Assembly (NCBI RefSeq): GCF_000284295.1
Contig: NC_017093.1
Location: 2,542,001-2,606,000, forward strand
DNA: 64,000 nucleotides
Reading direction: 5' to 3'
Source: Actinoplanes missouriensis 431
GTDB taxonomy: Bacteria; Actinomycetota; Actinomycetes; Mycobacteriales; Micromonosporaceae
Of the stretch, positions 45,304 through 53,892 are shown piece by piece. The number at the start of each line of letters is the position of its first letter. Within the stretch, counting starts at the first letter, position 1. The notes beneath the pieces were generated by a model that saw only the letters and a list, made by a program, of their open reading frames with translations, was not told the origin of the DNA and did not search any database. The translations under genes were made by a program, and so were the position numbers.

Positions 45304-47955
45304 TCAACTCCTGATCAGCGTGCGCAGCTGGTGGCGGCTCCCGACGCCCAGCTCGGCGTAGATGCGGTACAGGTGGGAGCCGACCGTGCGGGGCGAGAGG
45401 AAGAGCTTGTCGGCGATCTCCCGGTTGCTCATTCCCTCGGCGGCCATTCTGGCGATCATCTGTTTCTGGGCTGTCAACGCGGCGAACGCGTCCGCCTCGG
45501 GCGCCGGCTCGCCGGCGCCGCGCAGGCCCACCGGCAGGCCGCGGTGCGCCTGGTCGGCGTGGCTCGCCGCACCGAGCCGCAGGAACGTGTCGCGCGCCGC
45601 GAGCAGGTGCGGGCGGGCGTCGTGCAGCCGGCGACGGCCGCGCAGCCACAGCCCGAGGTTGAGCTGGACCTCGGCGTACTCCAGGGGCCAGCGCAGGGCC
45701 CGGCTCGGGTCGGCGAGCGCCTGGTGGAAGTGGTCCTCGGCCCGGTCGGTCTCGTCGATCAGCGCCGCGGCGTGCGCCAGCAGCATCCCGAGCCGGCCGG
45801 TCCGCCCGGATTCGCCGGCCGCCGTGGTGGCGAGGGACAGGATCCGCTCGGCTTCGGCGTGGTTGCCGGTCCGCGCGGCGCTCAGCGCGAGTTGCGGCAG
45901 GCTGCGCGGGCCGAGGAAGTAGTGCCGGGGCACCCCGTCGTCGTCCCACATCCGGCGGAAGTGCCGGTAGGCCGTCGGGTGGTCACCGGCGGCCAGGGCG
46001 GTGAGCCCGGCGGCCCGCTGCCGGAGACTGTCGATCAGCGTGGAGCGGGGCTGGTCGCCGGGCAGGGTGACTTCTCCGCCCGTACCCTCGTGGCGCAGTG
46101 CCCGGAGAACGGCCCGCAGGGCCGGCAGAGCCGCGTCGAGCACCGGAACGCGCACGTCGGCGCACTGCTCGGCGCTGTCCAGCAGCCGTTCCGCCTCGCC
46201 CCACTTCCCGGCCTCGATCAGCGCGAGCGCCATCGCCGGGAACGAGCCGAGCGCCGCGCCGTGAGCGCCGTACTGCGTGCCCATCTCCCAGACCCCGTGC
46301 AGCTCGGCGCCGGCTTTCGCGGACTCGTCCAGCAGGTACGCGATCATGCCGGTGAGCAGCATCCGGGTCACCCCGCCCGGCCCGGTCCCGGTCGGCTGCG
46401 GCGCGTGCCCGGACACGGCGAAGGCGGCCGGGTCGGCGATCGCCAGGACGGCGTCCCGGGTGAGCGGGTCCTCTGCCTGGGCCGCCTCGCCGGCCAGGGC
46501 CAGCATCCCGGGCAGCTGCTCACGGTGGGCGGGCGACCCGGAGTGCAGCGCCGCCGCGGCCGCGACCAGGGTGGCGGCCAGCGTGACCTGGGAGTTCCGG
46601 GCGCCGCCGCGGACCGCCCGGGCGGCGACGTCGAAGGCCTCCCACGGCCGGGCGGAGTGGACCAGGGCGTAACCGGCGCCGCAGGCAGCGAGCCCGGTCA
46701 CGTCCGGGTCGCCGGTCAGCGCGGTGGTCTTCTCGTAGAGCTCGATGGTCCACTCCGGATCGCCGCTGCGGTGCGCGGCGAAGACGGCTCGGGCGTACCG
46801 GCGGGCGGCGGCCTCGTCATCACCGCTGCGCTCGGCCGCCGACTGCAGCGCGCCGGCGGCGGCCAGGTAGTCGCTGCGGGCGATCGAGCCGTCGGCGGCG
46901 GCTTCGAGAGCCGCTGCCACGGCCTCGTCACGGCCGGGTGTGCCCTCGGCGAGGTGCCGGGCTCGGTGGTACGGATCATCGGTCGCCACCGCCAGATTGC
47001 GGTGTGCCCGCGCCACGTCGCCCGGCGTCTCGACGACCGTGCAGGCCGCCCGGTAGAGCGGGTGGCGGAAGTGTGCCTGCCGGTCCCGCACCGTGATCAG
47101 CCCCGCCTGCTCGGCCGGCATCCAGTGCCGCAGGTCCAGGGACATCCCGGCGGCCCGGGTCAGGGTGCCGATGTGCTCGGTGGCGCCGGCCAGCGCCGCG
47201 TGCAGCAGCAGCCAGCGGGTGGCCGGCGGCAGGGCGCGGATCGCGGTGGTGAACTCGTGCGGCGGCTGCTCGCGCGGGTCGCTGAGAACCCGCAGGGCCA
47301 GCGGGTTGCCGTCGGCCCGCCACAGGATCTCGGCGCGGCTGCGGGCGCCGGGGCGCAGCGGGTACGTGTCGAGCAGCCGGGCCGCCGCCTCGTCGGGGAG
47401 CGGGCCGAGCTCGTACCGGGGGATGCCGGGTGTCGCGGTGTCGGGCAGGACGCCGTCGCGGGCGGCGAGCAGTATCGCGATCCGCTCGGTGGAGGTGTTG
47501 CGCAGCGCGGAGGCGAGGATCCGCAGTGAGGCCTCGTCGGCGTGGTGGACGTCGTCGGCCACGATCAGCGCCGGTCCGTTGCGGGTCAGCAGGTCGAACG
47601 TGAGCAGCAGGGCGGTCACCACCGCCGGCTCGTCGGGCGGCAGCTCCGCGGCCTGCGGCGACCAGAGTCCGGTGATCTGGCGGCGCAGGTGCTGCGGCAG
47701 TCCGGCGAGGTCGTTGTTGCCGACTCCGAGCAGGTTGCGCAGCAGGGCGTAGGGCTGGTGCGCGGACGTGGTGGCGTACCGGATCCGGTAGCCGCGGCGG
47801 CGGGCGTCGTCCGCGGCGGCCTCGAGCAGTGCGGTCTTCCCCATGCCCGCCGCACCGCTGAGCAGCAGCGACGCCGATCCGTGCCCGGCCGCGCCGACGA
47901 CTGCGGTGAGGTCGGCCAGCTCCCGTGCCCGGCCGATCAGAACCTCGTCGCCCAT
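45304..47955 (-). CDS. LAL-type LuxR family regulator (first of tandem pair)
   Basis: An 883-residue paralogue of the next gene with the same layout: ATPase domain (Walker A GAAGMGKTA about residue 36, Walker B ALIVADDVHHAD), helical repeats, and LuxR helix-turn-helix at the C-terminus (LTAQKQMIARMAAEGMSNRE, IADKLFLSPRTVGSHLYRIY). ATG 47955 gives the family start MGDEVLIGR. A nested inverted repeat lies 26-54 bases upstream. The tandem arrangement suggests gene duplication followed by divergence. Confidence 0.92.
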   Translation of the reverse strand: MGDEVLIGRARELADLTAVVGAAGHGSASLLLSGAAGMGKTALLEAAADDARRRGYRIRYATTSAHQPYALLRNLLGVGNNDLAGLPQHLRRQITGLWSPQAAELPPDEPAVVTALLLTFDLLTRNGPALIVADDVHHADEASLRILASALRNTSTERIAILLAARDGVLPDTATPGIPRYELGPLPDEAAARLLDTYPLRPGARSRAEILWRADGNPLALRVLSDPREQPPHEFTTAIRALPPATRWLLLHAALAGATEHIGTLTRAAGMSLDLRHWMPAEQAGLITVRDRQAHFRHPLYRAACTVVETPGDVARAHRNLAVATDDPYHRARHLAEGTPGRDEAVAAALEAAADGSIARSDYLAAAGALQSAAERSGDDEAAARRYARAVFAAHRSGDPEWTIELYEKTTALTGDPDVTGLAACGAGYALVHSARPWEAFDVAARAVRGGARNSQVTLAATLVAAAAALHSGSPAHREQLPGMLALAGEAAQAEDPLTRDAVLAIADPAAFAVSGHAPQPTGTGPGGVTRMLLTGMIAYLLDESAKAGAELHGVWEMGTQYGAHGAALGSFPAMALALIEAGKWGEAERLLDSAEQCADVRVPVLDAALPALRAVLRALRHEGTGGEVTLPGDQPRSTLIDSLRQRAAGLTALAAGDHPTAYRHFRRMWDDDGVPRHYFLGPRSLPQLALSAARTGNHAEAERILSLATTAAGESGRTGRLGMLLAHAAALIDETDRAEDHFHQALADPSRALRWPLEYAEVQLNLGLWLRGRRRLHDARPHLLAARDTFLRLGAASHADQAHRGLPVGLRGAGEPAPEADAFAALTAQKQMIARMAAEGMSNREIADKLFLSPRTVGSHLYRIYAELGVGSRHQLRTLIRS

Positions 47956-47980
47956 ATGTCTGCTGCCCCTTTCCTCGAAG

Positions 47981-48009
47981 GAACAGTGAACTACCCAGTT
48001 GCTCTGTTC
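47981..48009. promoter_or_regulatory. Nested inverted repeat upstream of LAL pair
   Basis: GAACAG (47981-47986) pairs with CTGTTC (48004-48009), and inside it AACT (47989-47992) pairs with AGTT (47997-48000). It is placed just upstream of the first LAL gene on the minus strand and after the SpoIIE phosphatase stop, a suitable place for an operator of the tandem regulators. Confidence 0.4.
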
Positions 48010-48031
48010 ACCAGGCAGGAAACATGAAGTC

Positions 48032-49222
48032 TCACGTTTCTGCGTGCCCGGGTACGCGGACTGCGAGCATCGCCACATCGTCGCTGCGCACCCCGGTGAG
48101 CAGGCCCGCAGCGGCGGCAAGCACCTCGTGCGGCCGGCCGCCGGCCCGCAGGCGGCGGTAGAGCGTGGCGAAGCTCTCGTCGATGTGCCGCTCCCGGTCC
48201 TCCACCAGACCGTCGGTGTGCAGCAGCACCGTCGAGCCGGGCGGCAGGTGGTACGTGTACGTGTGCCGGGGCGAGTTGCGCCGCATCCCGAGCAGCATGT
48301 CGTTGCCGGTGAGCGCGTGGACCGTACCGTCGGGGTGAATGACCACCGGTGGTGGGTGACCCGCGTTCGACCAGCGCAACCGATGTCCGCCGCTCGCGGC
48401 CGGCTCGACGATCGCGACGACGGCGGTCGCCATGGTCGGCTCGCCGAGCGCGTGGTTCGCGGCTTCGAGGCGGCGCAGCAGCACCGACGGGGGTTCCCGG
48501 CGGTCCACCAGGTACGCCCGGAGCATGCCCCGCAGCTGACCCATCTCGGCCGCCGCCCGCAGACCGTGCCCGACCACGTCGCCGATCACGCAGGTGAGGC
48601 GGCCGTTCGGGCCGGGCAGCACGTCGTACCAGTCGCCGCCGACCGTCGTGGTGGCGTCCGCCGGCAGGTAGCGCGCGGCCAGCTCGTAGCCGTCGACGTG
48701 CGGCAGCTGGGAGCCGATCGCCCGCTGCAGGGTCTCGCTGGCCGCGATCGTGGCGTCGTTGCGCATCGCCCGCTGCAGCGCGCGGGTGACGTAGAGGATA
48801 AGGGTGACGATGAAGGCGCGGTCCGGTCCGGTGAAGGCGCGCGGCTGTGACCAGGCCAGCATCAGCGCGCCGGGCATCCCGGGCAGCGGCGCGCAGACCG
48901 CGGCCTGCCAGCCGAGGCGCGCCACGTCACCGGCGAGCGCGGGGCGGGCGGCCATCAGCTCGGCCGGTCCGGCGTAGAACCGGGCCAGGCCGTCGCGCTG
49001 CACCGGGGCGGTCAGCGCCGCGGCCACGCCGGACGCCGGGCCACGCCCGATCCCGGCCACCACCACCTCGGCGTGCGTGGCGGTGAGCATCTCGCGCATC
49101 AGCGCCGGCGCGGCGGCCAGCACGTCGGCGGTGGTCTCGGTGGCGGAGAGCTGTTCGCTCGCCGTCAGCAGCTGGCGGCTGCGCAGGAGCGCGGCATCCG
49201 GGGGCACTGTAGTCGTCGGCAT
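48032..49222 (-). CDS. PP2C/SpoIIE-type serine phosphatase with GAF-like sensor
   Basis: A 396-residue protein. Residues about 15-165 form a GAF-like sensor domain; the C-terminal part (about 180-390) is an SpoIIE-type PP2C phosphatase with metal-binding aspartates in VGGDWYDVL, CVIGDVVGHG, LLHTDGLVE and RSDDVAML. Such RsbU/RsbP-like enzymes dephosphorylate STAS anti-anti-sigma factors. ATG 49222 is chosen (MPTTTVPPD), because upstream codons fall inside a perfect 18-base inverted repeat. No partner STAS gene is adjacent; the STAS protein near 10.4 kb lacks the target serine. Confidence 0.9.
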   Translation of the reverse strand: MPTTTVPPDAALLRSRQLLTASEQLSATETTADVLAAAPALMREMLTATHAEVVVAGIGRGPASGVAAALTAPVQRDGLARFYAGPAELMAARPALAGDVARLGWQAAVCAPLPGMPGALMLAWSQPRAFTGPDRAFIVTLILYVTRALQRAMRNDATIAASETLQRAIGSQLPHVDGYELAARYLPADATTTVGGDWYDVLPGPNGRLTCVIGDVVGHGLRAAAEMGQLRGMLRAYLVDRREPPSVLLRRLEAANHALGEPTMATAVVAIVEPAASGGHRLRWSNAGHPPPVVIHPDGTVHALTGNDMLLGMRRNSPRHTYTYHLPPGSTVLLHTDGLVEDRERHIDESFATLYRRLRAGGRPHEVLAAAAGLLTGVRSDDVAMLAVRVPGHAET

Positions 49223-49255
49223 GGTCCAGAGACTTCCTGTGCGACCTCCCCGGGT

Positions 49256-49304
49256 CATCCGTCGAATGACTGCCGCCGCCGCAGGAGCAGTCATTCGACG
49301 GATG
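49256..49304. promoter_or_regulatory. Perfect 18-bp inverted repeat in divergent promoter region
   Basis: CATCCGTCGAATGACTGC (49256-49273) and its exact reverse complement (49287-49304) are separated by a 13-base loop. It lies between the divergent phosphatase (start 49222) and hydrolase (start 49393) genes. It has no T run, so operator or structured leader is more likely than terminator. Confidence 0.75.
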
Positions 49305-49392
49305 GCACCGCCTCCGGGGGTGGGCAGTTTTGGTGGCGAGCCGATGCGGGACCGTTCCGCATCACCGGCGCTCACACACCGAGGAGCCAGCC

Positions 49393-50220
49393 ATGCCTTT
49401 CATCACCACGGACGACGGAACCGAGATCTTCTACAAGGACTGGGGCAACCCGGACGGGCAGCCGATCATCTTCAGCCACGGCTGGCCGCTGAGCGGTGAC
49501 GCATGGGACGTCGAGATGAAGCTCGCCGCGGACAACGGTTTCCGGGCCATCGCCCACGACCGCCGCGGTCACGGCCGGTCCACGCAGACCTGGTTCGGCA
49601 ACGACATGGACACCTACGCGGCTGACCTGGACGCCCTGGTCCGCGCCCTGGACCTGCGCGACATCATCCTGGTCGGCCACTCGACCGGTGGCGGCGAGGT
49701 CGTGCGGTTCGCGGCGAAGCACGGCATCGGCCGGGTTGCGAAGATCGCCACCGCCGGCGCCGTCCCGCCGGTGATGGTCAAGTCGGAGACCAACCCGGAG
49801 GGCACGCCGATCGAGGCGTTCGACGGCATCCGGGACGGCGTCCTGGCCGACCGCTCGCAGTTCTTCAAGGAGCTCGCGGAGCCGTTCTTCGGCGCGAACC
49901 GTCCGGGCGCCAAGGTCTCGCAGGGCGCCAAGGACCAGTTCTGGCGGCTCGGCATGCAGGCCGGCTTCGCCGCGGTCTACGACTGCATCAAGCAGTTCTC
50001 GGAGACCGACTTCACCGAGGACCTCGGCAAGATCGACGTGCCGATGTTCATCGCGCACGGTGGCGACGACCAGATCGTCCCGATCGCCGCGGCCGCCGAG
50101 AAGACCGTCAAGCTGGTCAAGGACGGCACCCTCAAGGTGTACGAGGGCGCGCCGCACGGTATCGCCGGCGAGTACCAGCAGGAGCTCGACAAGGACCTGC
50201 TGGAGTTCTGGAAGAGCTAG
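49393..50220 (+). CDS. Alpha/beta hydrolase, non-haem chloroperoxidase type
   Basis: A 275-residue hydrolase. It has [13 protein letters not shown] (oxyanion region), [10 protein letters not shown], the nucleophile elbow GHSTGGGEV (about residue 96), the acid in GGDDQIVPI and the histidine in GAPHGIAG. This is the pattern of cofactor-free haloperoxidases/perhydrolases and aryl esterases. ATG 49393 is preceded by GAGGAG (49381-49386). It ends in an overlap with the convergent hypothetical gene. Confidence 0.92.
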   Translation: MPFITTDDGTEIFYKDWGNPDGQPIIFSHGWPLSGDAWDVEMKLAADNGFRAIAHDRRGHGRSTQTWFGNDMDTYAADLDALVRALDLRDIILVGHSTGGGEVVRFAAKHGIGRVAKIATAGAVPPVMVKSETNPEGTPIEAFDGIRDGVLADRSQFFKELAEPFFGANRPGAKVSQGAKDQFWRLGMQAGFAAVYDCIKQFSETDFTEDLGKIDVPMFIAHGGDDQIVPIAAAAEKTVKLVKDGTLKVYEGAPHGIAGEYQQELDKDLLEFWKS

Positions 50221-50663
50221 TGGTACCGGGTGACGACATCCCGCAGGTGACGGTTCGGTTGGGGGACGAACAGACCGCGGATCTCGGTGAACGGGTTGTT
50301 GCCCGGCGGGATGTCGTCCTCGTAACCGGCGCCGGGGTCGTCGGGGAGCTGGACGAACGGGGTCTTCGGCTGGTCCGGGTGCGTGGGCTCGACGGGGTTG
50401 CGGTGCCACGAGGTGCCGCAGTTCCGGTTCTGCACCTCGCCGATGTACCAGCCGGGGACCATCACGTCCGGATCCTCGGCCTCCTCGGCGGCGAGCATGT
50501 CGTCCCAGCCGCCGAACCGGTCCAGGAGCAGTTTCTCCAGCCGGTCCAGCGACTCGACGGAGAAGTCCCACTGCTGCCCGGTCGCAACCGACCAGGCCGG
50601 GAAAGCAGCCTCCTGCCTCGCCAGCCAGGAATTCAGCCTCGGGTTGTCCGTCCAGTCGCTCAT
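50217..50663 (-). CDS. Hypothetical protein, 148 residues
   Basis: A small acidic soluble protein starting at ATG 50663 ([14 protein letters not shown]). It is rich in Trp, Pro and Asp, with segments such as [13 protein letters not shown] and [14 protein letters not shown] do not recognise the family. Its stop overlaps the hydrolase stop by four bases. It is divergent from the large surface-protein gene, with a perfect palindrome in between. Confidence 0.6.
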   Translation of the reverse strand: MSDWTDNPRLNSWLARQEAAFPAWSVATGQQWDFSVESLDRLEKLLLDRFGGWDDMLAAEEAEDPDVMVPGWYIGEVQNRNCGTSWHRNPVEPTHPDQPKTPFVQLPDDPGAGYEDDIPPGNNPFTEIRGLFVPQPNRHLRDVVTRYH

Positions 50664-50707
50664 GGGAGTCCCTACGTAACGGATTGATATCCATAATCGT
50701 CTATCGA

Positions 50708-50731
50708 CCGTATCGGGCTGCGCCGATACGG
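50708..50731. promoter_or_regulatory. Inverted repeat between divergent genes
   Basis: CCGTATCGG (50708-50716) and CCGATACGG (50723-50731) form a perfect nine-base inverted repeat with a six-base spacer in the 159-base divergent region ahead of the surface-protein gene. Probably an operator or a structured leader. Confidence 0.55.
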
Positions 50732-50822
50732 TCCCGTTCCATATGGTGCCACACGGCGTCGGGAACCAGACGACTACAAACGGGGAGACATCCGGCGTTT
50801 CGCTCCCCGGACGGGGACCCAC

Positions 50823-53111
50823 ATGAGCTACCTGATGCGCGCGCTGGCTGCCGCCTTCTGCGCGGTGGTGCTGGCCTTCGGCAGCGCGCCGGTCGCCGCC
50901 GCGCCGGCTCCGCCGCTGCCGTTCACCGGGCAGCGCTGCGACTCCAAGTTCGACCTGTCCGGCGCCCCGAAGAAACCGGACACCATCCCGGTCGGCGACG
51001 CCGGCCGGCTCAAGGCCAACTGGGACACGTACGACTTCACCAACCAGCGCCAGTCGATGGACGGCCTGCCCGCGCCCACGCCCCAGGACCTCGCCGACGC
51101 CGGTGACAACCCGGACATCTGGAAGGAGGGCGACAAGCGCAAGGTGTACGCCAGTTACGCCCGCCGCCAGGGCAGCAGCAACCCCTACGGCGGCACGTTC
51201 AAGGACTGGCTGAACGAGGTCTACATCGAGAACGCCGCCCGCAACGCCCGCGGCGCCGCGTACCGCAGGAAGGTCGCGTTCGACTTCGGCATGGTCGGCC
51301 CGCACTGGCTCTGCGAGGTCCAGATCAAGGACGCCAACGGCAAGGTCATTCGTACCTACGACGCGGTGAACACGAAGACCAAGGAGTTCATCGAGTTCAA
51401 GTCCGGCGGCGCGCACACCGGCAACCAGATCCCCGGTGACCGGGCGGTGATGAGCGACAGACGGTTCGCCGAGTACAAGCTCCGGTACATCTTCGGCCAG
51501 GAGCAGGAGAAGAAGACCACGACGGCGCTGCGCAACCTGGGCAAGGCCGCCGGGAACACCGCGAACGGGCTTCCGCGGGTCACCGCGTACGAGCACCGCT
51601 CCACCCCGATCGTGCGGTTCACGCCCGGGCAGTACACCAAGTTCGACCCCACCCTGAACCCGAACCCGGGCACCGGCTCGGGGTCGCGCGGCGGCCTCAA
51701 CGACATGCTCAACCAGTCGAAGCCGACCCCGGAGACGATGCGCCAGCAGATCGAGCGGATCCGCGCGAACGACCCCACCGGCCAGCGCCTGCGCGGACCC
51801 GGCGGCGTCGACTTCTCCACGCTGGAGCTGCGCTTCGTCGGCGCGCCGGCCAAGGGCAAGGGCCTGGACTACTCGTTCACCGCGAAGAAGATGCCCGACC
51901 CGGACGAGAACCCCGGCTTCGGCGGCGAGGCGAAGGCCCAGCTGATCTCCGACTCGTTCTTCACCTGGCTCGCGCTCACCCCGGACAAGTTCTGGGTGAA
52001 CCTCAACCCGGACGAGCCGAACCGGATCATGGACGCCAAGTTCGCCAAGACCGACGCCGGCCGGGTCCTGCTCGAAGCCGACCTGCAGATGAAGCACGAC
52101 TTCGCGCAGGCGATGAACCCGGAGAAGCCGCTCGGCAAGAAGTTCTGGGACGCCACCCAGCTGACCGACGGCCTGCCCTGCCTGCACAGCTTCCGCAACT
52201 GGATCGAGCCGGCGCCCGCGCAGGTGCGGGAGCAGGACGGCGGCATCTACATCCTGGACGCGCCGCTGAAGGTCAGCTCGGTGCCGCAGAACTACACCAA
52301 CCTGCCGCCCGGCTCCGACCGGGCGTGCAAGCCGACCGAGGCGCAGATCAAGCACAACCACAAGGCCGTACTGGATGTGATCGTCCCGGAGATCGAGCGG
52401 AAGATCAACGAGGACCCGTACTACGCCGACCTGCGCCGGGTCTACACCTCCCGGGTCGCCGCGGAATGGATCCGCCAGCAGGACGCGAAGAAGGCCACCG
52501 ACTACCGCGCGATCATCAACAGCAACAACGTGGGGAAGTGGCCGATCCGCGACGGCAAGTGGACCACCGACGACCTGTGGAAGCGGTTCCTGAAGTCATG
52601 GAACGAGGGCGACTACAAGTTCGAGTGGAAGGCCGGCGGCGAGGTCTACATCTACCAGATGGGCGGCGTCGACTTCTCCAAGTCGCCGAAGAAGAACGCC
52701 ACCAAGCAGCAGTTCACGGCGAAGCACCAGTACCTGCCGCGCAGCACCAAGGTGTCGGTGCAGACGATGACCGACGACGCCGAGAGCGAGGAGATCCTGC
52801 TGCTCGGCGGCAACACCGACGCCAAGCCGACGACCGGCGCCACGAAGCCGCCCGGTGGCGACGGTGGCGACGGTGGTGACGGCAACGGCGGTGACGGCAA
52901 CGGCGGCGGTGACGACGACGGCGGTGACGACGGGGACGGCAGCGGTGGTGGCGCAACCACGCCGCCCGCCGACGACACCGCGGGCGGTCTGCCGATCACC
53001 GGCGACAGCGTGCCGGTTCCGGTGCTCGTCGCCCTGGCGGTCACGTTGATCGCCGCGGGCGCGGCCCTGGTCTGGTGGGCCCGCCACCGGCGCCGCACCT
53101 TCGTCAGCTGA
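50823..53111 (+). CDS. Large sortase-type surface protein of unknown function
   Basis: A 762-residue exported protein. The signal peptide (1-27, ending APVAAAP) is followed by a large globular part without internal repeats. A segment at about residues 176-198 (TYDAVNTKTKEFIEFKSGG) has the D-x(n)-E-x-K layout of PD-(D/E)XK nuclease-like domains found in secreted toxins; this is a weak resemblance. Residues about 675-710 are a Gly/Asp-rich spacer. The C-terminus is a cell-wall sorting signal: LPITG (about 723-727), a hydrophobic helix and a basic tail (RHRRRTF). A chance LPFTG also occurs just after the signal peptide (32-36). No sortase gene is nearby. Confidence 0.75.
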   Translation: MSYLMRALAAAFCAVVLAFGSAPVAAAPAPPLPFTGQRCDSKFDLSGAPKKPDTIPVGDAGRLKANWDTYDFTNQRQSMDGLPAPTPQDLADAGDNPDIWKEGDKRKVYASYARRQGSSNPYGGTFKDWLNEVYIENAARNARGAAYRRKVAFDFGMVGPHWLCEVQIKDANGKVIRTYDAVNTKTKEFIEFKSGGAHTGNQIPGDRAVMSDRRFAEYKLRYIFGQEQEKKTTTALRNLGKAAGNTANGLPRVTAYEHRSTPIVRFTPGQYTKFDPTLNPNPGTGSGSRGGLNDMLNQSKPTPETMRQQIERIRANDPTGQRLRGPGGVDFSTLELRFVGAPAKGKGLDYSFTAKKMPDPDENPGFGGEAKAQLISDSFFTWLALTPDKFWVNLNPDEPNRIMDAKFAKTDAGRVLLEADLQMKHDFAQAMNPEKPLGKKFWDATQLTDGLPCLHSFRNWIEPAPAQVREQDGGIYILDAPLKVSSVPQNYTNLPPGSDRACKPTEAQIKHNHKAVLDVIVPEIERKINEDPYYADLRRVYTSRVAAEWIRQQDAKKATDYRAIINSNNVGKWPIRDGKWTTDDLWKRFLKSWNEGDYKFEWKAGGEVYIYQMGGVDFSKSPKKNATKQQFTAKHQYLPRSTKVSVQTMTDDAESEEILLLGGNTDAKPTTGATKPPGGDGGDGGDGNGGDGNGGGDDDGGDDGDGSGGGATTPPADDTAGGLPITGDSVPVPVLVALAVTLIAAGAALVWWARHRRRTFVS

Positions 53112-53126
53112 CCCGTCAGGGGAACG

Positions 53127-53160
53127 GCGGCGGCACCGGATCTCCGGTGCCGCCGCTTTT
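53127..53160 (+). terminator. Rho-independent terminator of surface-protein gene
   Basis: Perfect 13-base-pair stem (53127-53139 with 53144-53156), four-base loop ATCT, followed by TTTT at 53157-53160, starting 16 bases after the stop codon. This is the only classical hairpin plus T-run terminator that I see in the window. Confidence 0.88.
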
Positions 53161-53237
53161 CGTCCGGTGGGGCTGACACGTGTACTCCATCCATCGAGGA
53201 ATCCCGCTCCACGGCGGACGCCGCTAGCCTTTTCGGC

Positions 53238-53420
53238 ATGAGCGAGGAGGAAGAGCTGATCGAGCCCCATCCCGATCTGGTGCGCCTGTGCGAGGCACTC
53301 AACCTGCCCAAGCCGGGCCCCTGGACCAGGGCCGAGATGGACGAATTCTGGGAAAAGGAGAAACGCGCCGATGAGGTCGTTGCCGAGATGATGGCTCGCC
53401 GGGCCAGGAGAGCCGCGTGA
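53238..53420 (+). CDS. Putative antitoxin of a VapBC-like pair
   Basis: A 60-residue, highly charged protein (MSEEEELIEPHPDLVRLCEAL, read as MSEEEELIEP then HPDLVRL) with a helical basic end (EMMARRARRAA). It starts at ATG 53238. The stop overlaps the next gene's GTG start, the arrangement of toxin-antitoxin operons. I recognise no antitoxin DNA-binding family. The call rests on size, charge and coupling to the PIN-like gene. Confidence 0.45.
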   Translation: MSEEEELIEPHPDLVRLCEALNLPKPGPWTRAEMDEFWEKEKRADEVVAEMMARRARRAA

Positions 53421-53833
53421 GCATCTCGACGCCGCCGCGAATTCTCGACGCATCCGCGGTCGTCGAACTTGCCGGTGGTCACCCGGAATTGATGCTGTTG
53501 TTGCAGCGCGCGGCCGCTGAGCACGTGATGCTCGCCATGCCTGCGCTCGCGGTTGCCGAGGCGAATGCCGTGCTGCGTCTGGAGGAGAACGTCTGGTATC
53601 ACCTTTTCGCATCCACCAACCTCCACGAACAGAGTTTGTCGTGGTCGGGTGCCGTCGCAGCGGGGGCGATTGCCGCACCTCGCCTCGAGCACCACCCGAT
53701 GCAGCCTGCCCTGATCGGTCCGATCATGGTGGGGCAGGTTGTCAATGAGGCAATCTCAATGAACGGTGTGATCGTGACCCGTATCCCAGAGGCCTACGGC
53801 GCCTATCACGTAAGTGTTCTCGCGCTGGAGTGA
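53417..53833 (+). CDS. Degenerate PIN-like protein
   Basis: A 138-residue protein with a start typical of PIN ribonucleases (RILDASAVVELAGG, acidic residue 1; then MPALAVAEANAVLRLE, residue 2). In active VapC toxins a third Asp follows in a DAxxAA-like segment and a fourth near the TSDP motif; here the corresponding segments are GPIMVGQVVNEAISMNG and VIVTRIPEAYGAY, so these acids are missing. It may be an inactive or divergent toxin. GTG 53417 overlaps the upstream stop. Confidence 0.5.
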   Translation: MSISTPPRILDASAVVELAGGHPELMLLLQRAAAEHVMLAMPALAVAEANAVLRLEENVWYHLFASTNLHEQSLSWSGAVAAGAIAAPRLEHHPMQPALIGPIMVGQVVNEAISMNGVIVTRIPEAYGAYHVSVLALE

Positions 53834-53892
53834 ATTCACGGGAGCCTGATCCAGGTCTCGTGCGTTGTTCCTGGTGATCGAGAGGGGCGCGC

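Noticed and set aside
42703..47529. Very long open frame (about 1600 codons) on the plus strand opposite the two LAL regulators
   Set aside because: The minus strand encodes two clear LuxR/ATPase proteins; the long antisense frame is a by-product of high GC and strong codon bias.
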